From Chloroflexota bacterium (lineage in GTDB: Bacteria > Chloroflexota > Anaerolineae > Thermoflexales > Thermoflexaceae), in assembly GCA_030550075.1 (NCBI GenBank), contig JAUQQB010000065.1, forward strand, positions 1-10,321: a DNA stretch of 10,321 nt, in the 5' to 3' direction. The position numbers were made by a program, and so were the translations under genes. Below the pieces are notes generated by a model that was given only the letters and a program-made list of their open reading frames with translations, ran no database searches and was not told the DNA's origin. Positions within the stretch are counted from its first letter, which is position 1; the number at the start of each line of letters is the position of its first letter. Shown in pieces: positions 6,269-10,321 of the stretch.

Positions 6269-6360
6269 CTCGGGTCTTCTTCCGCAGCGCGAGACCTCAG
6301 CATTTGGGCTATAGCTGACCCACGATCTCCCCGGTTTGTTGGAAACCTGACCGGGCGGGC

Positions 6361-7593
6361 TCACACAGGGTGGCGCACGATGTGCCAGACCTCATGCCAC
6401 GAAGGCTTCTTGCCATAAAGCAGCACGCCAACCCGGAAGAGACGCACGCCGACCCAGACGCTGCCCAGCGCGCCCAGCAGGACGATCAGCGTGATCAGGC
6501 CCAGCTCCCACCAGGGCAGCGCACCCAAAGCCAGGCGCAACAGGGCCGCCGTTGGCGCGGTGAGCGGGAAATAGCTGAGCGCCCTGGGGATCGGCCCGCT
6601 GGGATTTATGACGAAGAACATATTCAGCATGAAAGGCAAAGCCGCCAGAGTGGAGGTGGCGGCGGCGAATTGCTGGCTTTCCCGCAGGTTGTTCCCCAGC
6701 GAGCCGAACCCCGCCATCAGGAGGGCATAGCTGAGATAGCCCAGCGGGACGATCACCAGCCCGGCTACCATCAGCTGGGGATCCGGGCGGCGAAGCATCT
6801 CCGAGACGGCGCGCAGGAAAGCGTGGGCCGGGTCCAGGCGTTCCAGCGCCATGCGAGCGAACAGCAGCCACACGGCAACCTGGGTGAGCCCCAGCGCACC
6901 CAGGCCCAGCACCTTGCCCCACAACAGCTCCATAGGGGTCAGGGAGGAAAGCAGGATCTCCATGATCCGGCTTTCCTTTTCCTGCGCCACGCTTTGCAAC
7001 AGGTAGCCGGCGGAGGGGAACAGGGCAAAATAGAACAGGACGCTCAGGGCTATGCCCACAAAGGGACGTCCCCTGCCCTCGTGTTCCCGCTCCGGCGAGA
7101 CGCCCAGCAGGACGACCTCCGCTTCAGGGCCCTGTATGAGGCGTTGCACTTCAAGCGGCGTGTAGCGGTTTCGAAGCTCAGCATAAGCCATCAGAAACTT
7201 TACCGCATCGTGAACCTGCAGTCCGAAGGTCGGGCTGCTGGTCACGTATACGACCACGCGGCGAGCTTCCGGGTAGTCCGGCGGGATGACCACCAGGGCC
7301 CCGTAACGACCCTCCCGTACACCGGTTCTGCCCTGATCGATATCCGGCGCATACGTAAACGGTGAGGGCAATGTCTCCGGGAGCGCCCGCGCCTGATCGA
7401 CCACGGCAATGGGCCGACTCAGATCCCCCACGACCAGGGTACGAAAAGCAGCTCGCCCCGTAGCGGTCTGAATGACAATCAGGATCAGCAAGCTCAACGC
7501 GGGCAGACCGAAGGTAGCGAGCAGGAAACCGCCGCGGCGGACGTGAACGCGATATTCATAACGCGCAACCTGAAGGGCTTTGCGTCCATTCAT
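6361..7593 (-). CDS. ABC-2 type permease, NatB-like
   Basis: This is the membrane part of an ABC-2 exporter that works with the ATPase gene just upstream. Of 410 residues, the first 20 are cytoplasmic. A membrane helix follows at about 22-42, then a large external domain at about 45-175, then five more predicted helices near 177-199, 225-247, 274-296, 308-329 and 360-387. The stretch QSVAQEKESRIMEILLSSLT (200-219) before the third helix is the typical cytoplasmic coupling motif of NatB/YhaP-type permeases. The ATG at 7593 lies 3 nt after the ATPase stop codon, and GGAGAGGAG at the end of that gene serves as its ribosome-binding site, so translation is likely coupled. The substrate is unknown: NatAB of Bacillus exports sodium, but most relatives are uncharacterised. 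Confidence 0.88.
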   Translation of the reverse strand: MNGRKALQVARYEYRVHVRRGGFLLATFGLPALSLLILIVIQTATGRAAFRTLVVGDLSRPIAVVDQARALPETLPSPFTYAPDIDQGRTGVREGRYGALVVIPPDYPEARRVVVYVTSSPTFGLQVHDAVKFLMAYAELRNRYTPLEVQRLIQGPEAEVVLLGVSPEREHEGRGRPFVGIALSVLFYFALFPSAGYLLQSVAQEKESRIMEILLSSLTPMELLWGKVLGLGALGLTQVAVWLLFARMALERLDPAHAFLRAVSEMLRRPDPQLMVAGLVIVPLGYLSYALLMAGFGSLGNNLRESQQFAAATSTLAALPFMLNMFFVINPSGPIPRALSYFPLTAPTAALLRLALGALPWWELGLITLIVLLGALGSVWVGVRLFRVGVLLYGKKPSWHEVWHIVRHPV

Positions 7594-7596
7594 GAT

Positions 7597-8511
7597 CTAC
7601 TCCTCTCCACCCGGGAAAGCCCCTTCTACGGCCCGCAGGAAGATCTCCTCCAGGGAGGGATAGACCACCTCGAAGCGTTCGATATCCGCCCCTGCTTGTA
7701 GCAATCGCTGCATGATCTCTCGGGCAATCACTCCGGCCTGGGGGACCACATACCAGGTCCCATTGCGCTCCCCAGCGCGTTGAAGGGGAAGGTCGCCCGG
7801 CAACGGAGCTCCATCTTTCAGGCGGATGGCCAGATCCCCGCGGGCAAAGCGACGGCGCAGGGTGTCCAGCGGACCCTGGAGCACGATACGGCCTTTGTGA
7901 ATAAGGGCTACCTCGTCGGCCAGGGTCTCGACATGGGCCAGCTGGTGGGAGCTCAGCAGCACCGTCCGGCCCCGGCTGCGCAGCTCGGCGATGAGTTCTT
8001 TGACCAGCTGAATGTGGAGCGGATCCAATCCCTGGAACGGCTCGTCCAGGATGATCAGGGGCGGGTCGTGCGACAGCGCGGCGGCGATCTGGGCCCGTTG
8101 TTGCATGCCGTGGGAGAGCTCATGCACTTTGTGATGGGCCCGGTCCTGGAGTTCAAGACGGGCCAGCCAGGTCATGGCGCGCTGGCGGGCGGCAGCGGTG
8201 CTCAGGCCTTTGAGCGTGCCCAGGTAGACCAGCAGCTCATCCAGGCGGGCGTCGCGATACAGGCCGCGCGCTTCCGGCAGGTAACCCACCTGCTCGCGGA
8301 CCTCCTGGGGTGCCCGCCCGAACAGGCGCACCTCGCCTTCATCGGGGAAAAGGATGCCCATCAGAACACGGATCGTCGAGGTCTTGCCGGCGCCGTTGGG
8401 ACCGAGCAGGGCGAAGACGCATCCCGGCGCCACAGTGAAGCTTACGTGATCCACAGCGGTGAAGCCATCGTAGCGTTTTACCAGATCGCGAATCTCCACA
8501 ACCGCAGGCAT
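7597..8511 (-). CDS. ABC transporter ATPase, NatA-like with DUF4162-type tail
   Basis: This 304-residue protein powers the ABC-2 permease encoded downstream. Walker A is GPNGAGKT at 37-44, the signature is LSHGM at 132-136 (the variant usual in NatA-like ATPases), Walker B is LIILDEP at 152-158 and the switch histidine is H189. The Q-loop position reads YLPEARGLY (78-85), with Glu where many ABC proteins have Gln, as is common in this subfamily. Residues from about 215 on resemble the DUF4162 tail of this group. The ATG at 8511 is the first codon that leaves a normal N-terminus. The frame is open back to 8706, but that part overlaps the mutase gene and reads unlike any ABC protein. The start is 22 nt after the mutase stop. 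It is not the BtuD partner of the cobalamin permease, because it pairs with an ABC-2 permease. Confidence 0.92.
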   Translation of the reverse strand: MPAVVEIRDLVKRYDGFTAVDHVSFTVAPGCVFALLGPNGAGKTSTIRVLMGILFPDEGEVRLFGRAPQEVREQVGYLPEARGLYRDARLDELLVYLGTLKGLSTAAARQRAMTWLARLELQDRAHHKVHELSHGMQQRAQIAAALSHDPPLIILDEPFQGLDPLHIQLVKELIAELRSRGRTVLLSSHQLAHVETLADEVALIHKGRIVLQGPLDTLRRRFARGDLAIRLKDGAPLPGDLPLQRAGERNGTWYVVPQAGVIAREIMQRLLQAGADIERFEVVYPSLEEIFLRAVEGAFPGGEE

Positions 8512-8533
8512 CCTGGACCCCCCGACCCACGCC

Positions 8534-10204
8534 TCACAGGACCTCCGGCGGTCGGTACTCTCCCCACACCTGGCGCAGGACCCCACAGATCTCCCCCAGG
8601 GTGACGTCGGCGGCGACGGCTTCCACGAAGAGGGGCATGAGGGGCTCGTCGGGCCGACGGGCGGCCTCCTCGATGCGGGCCAGCAGGGCGGAAACCCGTT
8701 CCCCATCCCGTCGGGCCCGCAGCTCCCGCAGCCGTGCCTTCTGGGCTTCCTCGATGGCCGGATCCACTTTCAGCCGCTCCAGATCGGCGGGTTCCTCTTC
8801 CACCTGGAAAGCGTTCACCCCCACGATGATCTGCTCGCCGGATTCAATGGCCTGCTGGGCTCGATAGGCCGATTCGGCGATGGCCCGCTGGATGTATCCG
8901 CTCTCAATCGCCCGCAGAGCCCCGCCCATGGCCTCCACGCGATCGATCTCCTCCAGGGCCCGCCGTTCGATCTCCGTCGTCAGATACTCGATCACATAAC
9001 TGCCCGCCAGCGGATCGATCGTGTCGGCCACGCCGGATTCATAGGCCAGGATCTGCTGGGTGCGCAGGGCCACCCGCGCCGATTTCTCCGTGGGAAGCCA
9101 GAGGGCTTCATCCATGGCGTTGGTGTGCAGGGACTGGCAGCCGCCCAGGATGGCCGCCAGGGCCTGGACCGTGACCCGGATGATGTTGTTCTCCGGCTGC
9201 TGGGCGGTGAGGGTGCTGCCGCCGGTCTGGACGTGGAAGCGAAGCATCATCGCCTCCGGGCGGGTGGCCCCCAGGCGATCCCGCGCCAGGCGCGCCCACA
9301 ACCGCCGGGCGGCGCGGAACTTGGCCACTTCCTCCAGGAAATGATTGTGGGCATTGAAGAAGAAAGAAAGCTGCGGCCCGATGTCATCGATGGAAAGGCC
9401 CGCCCGGGCAGCCGCCCGCACATACTCCAGGGCGTGGGCGAAGGTGAAGGCCACCTCCTGCACGGCTGTCGCCCCCGCTTCCCGGATGTGATAGCCGCTG
9501 ATGCTGATGGGGTTCCAGTTGGGCACGTGGCGATGGCAGAAGGCCATCCCATCCACGGTAAGCCGCATGGAGGGCTCGGGCGGGAAGATGTAAAGGCCCC
9601 GCGCCACGTATTCCTTCAGGATATCATTCTGCACCGTCCCCCGCAGCCGTTTCCAGTCCACGCCCTGCTCCCGGGCCAGGGCCAGGACCATCGCCAGCAG
9701 GATGGCGGCCGGGGCATTGATGGTCATCGAAAGGCTCACCCGGTCCAGCGGGATGCCGTCCAGGAGGCGTCGCATATCGTCCAGGGAGCAGATGCTTACC
9801 CCCACCCGGCCCACTTCCCCATGGGCCAGCGGATGATCGGCGTCATAGCCCAGTTGCGTGGGCAGGTCGAAGGCCACGGAGAGCCCGGTCTGGCCCTGAG
9901 TTAGGAGATAACGATAGCGCTGGTTCGACTCCTCGGCGGTGCCGTAGCCCGCATATTGCCGCATCGTCCACAGGCGGCCCCGATACATCGTGCGGTAGAT
10001 CCCGCGGGTGAACGGGAACTCCCCCGGGAACCCCAGGTCCTCCAGGTAATCCAGGGGGACATCGACGGGGGTGTAGAGGGGGTCCAGCGGGATGCCGGAG
10101 GGGGTTTCGAAGCGCGGACGGCGCTGTGGGGCCTCGCGGATGCTCTCCACCCACCGCCGCCGGGCCTCCCGGATCTCATCTTCAATCCGGATCTCCGTCG
10201 CCAT
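8534..10204 (-). CDS. Methylmalonyl-CoA mutase large subunit, catalytic domain only
   Basis: This is the substrate-binding TIM-barrel subunit of an adenosylcobalamin-dependent acyl-CoA mutase, interconverting (R)-methylmalonyl-CoA and succinyl-CoA in the propionate pathway or a related cycle. Of 556 residues, hallmark stretches are RQYAGYGTAEESN (82-94), GLSVAFDLPTQLGYDAD (107-123), QNDILKEYVARGLYIFPPEP (192-211), SISGYHIREAGAT (234-246) and CQSLHTNAMDEA (356-367). By alignment with Propionibacterium MutB from memory, Y84, R202 and H239 match Y89, R207 and H244. The Tyr/Arg pair favours methylmalonyl-CoA over isobutyryl-CoA (Phe/Gln in those enzymes). The protein ends without the C-terminal B12-binding domain (DxHxxG), so a separate small subunit is needed; none is in this window. 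The ATG at 10204 has GGAGG with a 5-6-nt spacer. It heads the block with the NatA/NatB-like genes. Confidence 0.93.
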   Translation of the reverse strand: MATEIRIEDEIREARRRWVESIREAPQRRPRFETPSGIPLDPLYTPVDVPLDYLEDLGFPGEFPFTRGIYRTMYRGRLWTMRQYAGYGTAEESNQRYRYLLTQGQTGLSVAFDLPTQLGYDADHPLAHGEVGRVGVSICSLDDMRRLLDGIPLDRVSLSMTINAPAAILLAMVLALAREQGVDWKRLRGTVQNDILKEYVARGLYIFPPEPSMRLTVDGMAFCHRHVPNWNPISISGYHIREAGATAVQEVAFTFAHALEYVRAAARAGLSIDDIGPQLSFFFNAHNHFLEEVAKFRAARRLWARLARDRLGATRPEAMMLRFHVQTGGSTLTAQQPENNIIRVTVQALAAILGGCQSLHTNAMDEALWLPTEKSARVALRTQQILAYESGVADTIDPLAGSYVIEYLTTEIERRALEEIDRVEAMGGALRAIESGYIQRAIAESAYRAQQAIESGEQIIVGVNAFQVEEEPADLERLKVDPAIEEAQKARLRELRARRDGERVSALLARIEEAARRPDEPLMPLFVEAVAADVTLGEICGVLRQVWGEYRPPEVL

Positions 10205-10257
10205 CGAGGCCTCCGTTTGTCCGGCTCAGAATGTGGCTCCATGGGCCAGCAAATTCA

Positions 10258-10321
10258 GGTAGGACTTACGCAGTTCGTTTCCCATGGGGGCTTTGGGGGC
10301 GGAGCGGGGCACCTTCGGCGC
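10258..10321 (+). repeat. Modular palindromic intergenic repeat, short inverted copy (cut by window end)
   Basis: GGTAGGACTTACGCAGTT (10258-10275) is followed 16 bases later by a GC-rich stretch (10292-10321) that matches the reverse complement of bases 9-38 at 27 of 30 positions. The left copy has about 92 bp between these two parts, including a long hairpin; here there are only 16 bp. The last 21 bases are the first arm and loop of the same palindrome, and the sequence stops before the second arm. It lies about 55 bp upstream of the mutase start. No clear promoter for the mutase operon was seen in the intervening bases. Confidence 0.75.

Noticed and set aside
6330..6355. Small hairpin CCCGGT/ACCGGG after the ABC-2 permease stop
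   Set aside because: The stem is short, an alternative inner pairing exists, and no T run follows; too weak to call a terminator.
8512..8706. N-terminal extension of the ABC ATPase to 8706
   Set aside because: It overlaps the 3' end of the mutase gene in another frame and the extra residues look unlike any ABC protein.
10205..10257. Promoter or operator directly upstream of the mutase
   Set aside because: Only weak -35/-10 likenesses and an imperfect palindrome around CCATGG were seen; nothing stands above background.

Overview
The window is GC-rich bacterial chromosomal DNA carrying seven convincing protein genes. Six are on the minus strand and one (DUF1801) on the plus strand. Several traits fit a thermophilic member of the Chloroflexota, such as a Thermoflexus/Anaerolineae-type organism. 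These are the Pro/Thr-rich linker behind the lipoprotein signal of the binding protein, a split methylmalonyl-CoA mutase large subunit, frequent GTG starts with strong GGAGG ribosome-binding sites, and many palindromic intergenic repeats. This placement is inference from gene style and was not checked by any search.

Layout from left to right. (1) 1-150 is a modular palindromic repeat. An inverted, shorter copy of it ends the window at 10258-10321. (2) 228-2282 (minus) holds a 112-aa protein of unknown function followed by a gluzincin metallopeptidase with HELGH plus a downstream Glu, probably one transcription unit from a promoter near 2372-2399. (3) 2493-2539 is a perfect 18-bp palindrome, probably the terminator of the next unit. 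(4) 2584-5605 (minus) is a cobalamin-uptake unit: a good sigma-70-type promoter, a cobalamin riboswitch, a lipoprotein binding protein (BtuF-like) and a FecCD/BtuC-type permease. About 4.5 copies of a 98-bp palindromic tandem repeat lie between these two genes. No ATPase for this importer is in the window. (5) 5725-6186 (plus) is a DUF1801 protein, divergent from the riboswitch unit. (6) 6361-10204 (minus) holds a methylmalonyl-CoA mutase large subunit without a B12-binding domain, then an ABC ATPase and an ABC-2 permease of the NatA/NatB type. The gaps are only 22 and 3 nt, so this is an operon-like block.

How the parts fit. The riboswitch unit should import cobalamin and be shut down when cobalamin is plentiful. 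The mutase uses adenosylcobalamin to interconvert (R)-methylmalonyl-CoA and succinyl-CoA. Supply and demand for the same cofactor therefore sit a few kilobases apart, although in separate transcription units. The NatAB-like pair is a different kind of ABC system (an exporter type) and should not be taken as the missing ATPase of the importer.

The most unusual structures are non-coding. One is the tandem array inside the importer operon, in which every stem half can pair with either neighbour. The other is the pair of inverted modular repeats at the two window ends, one with an extra hairpin module. I saw no CRISPR array, tRNA, rRNA, transposase or phage gene.
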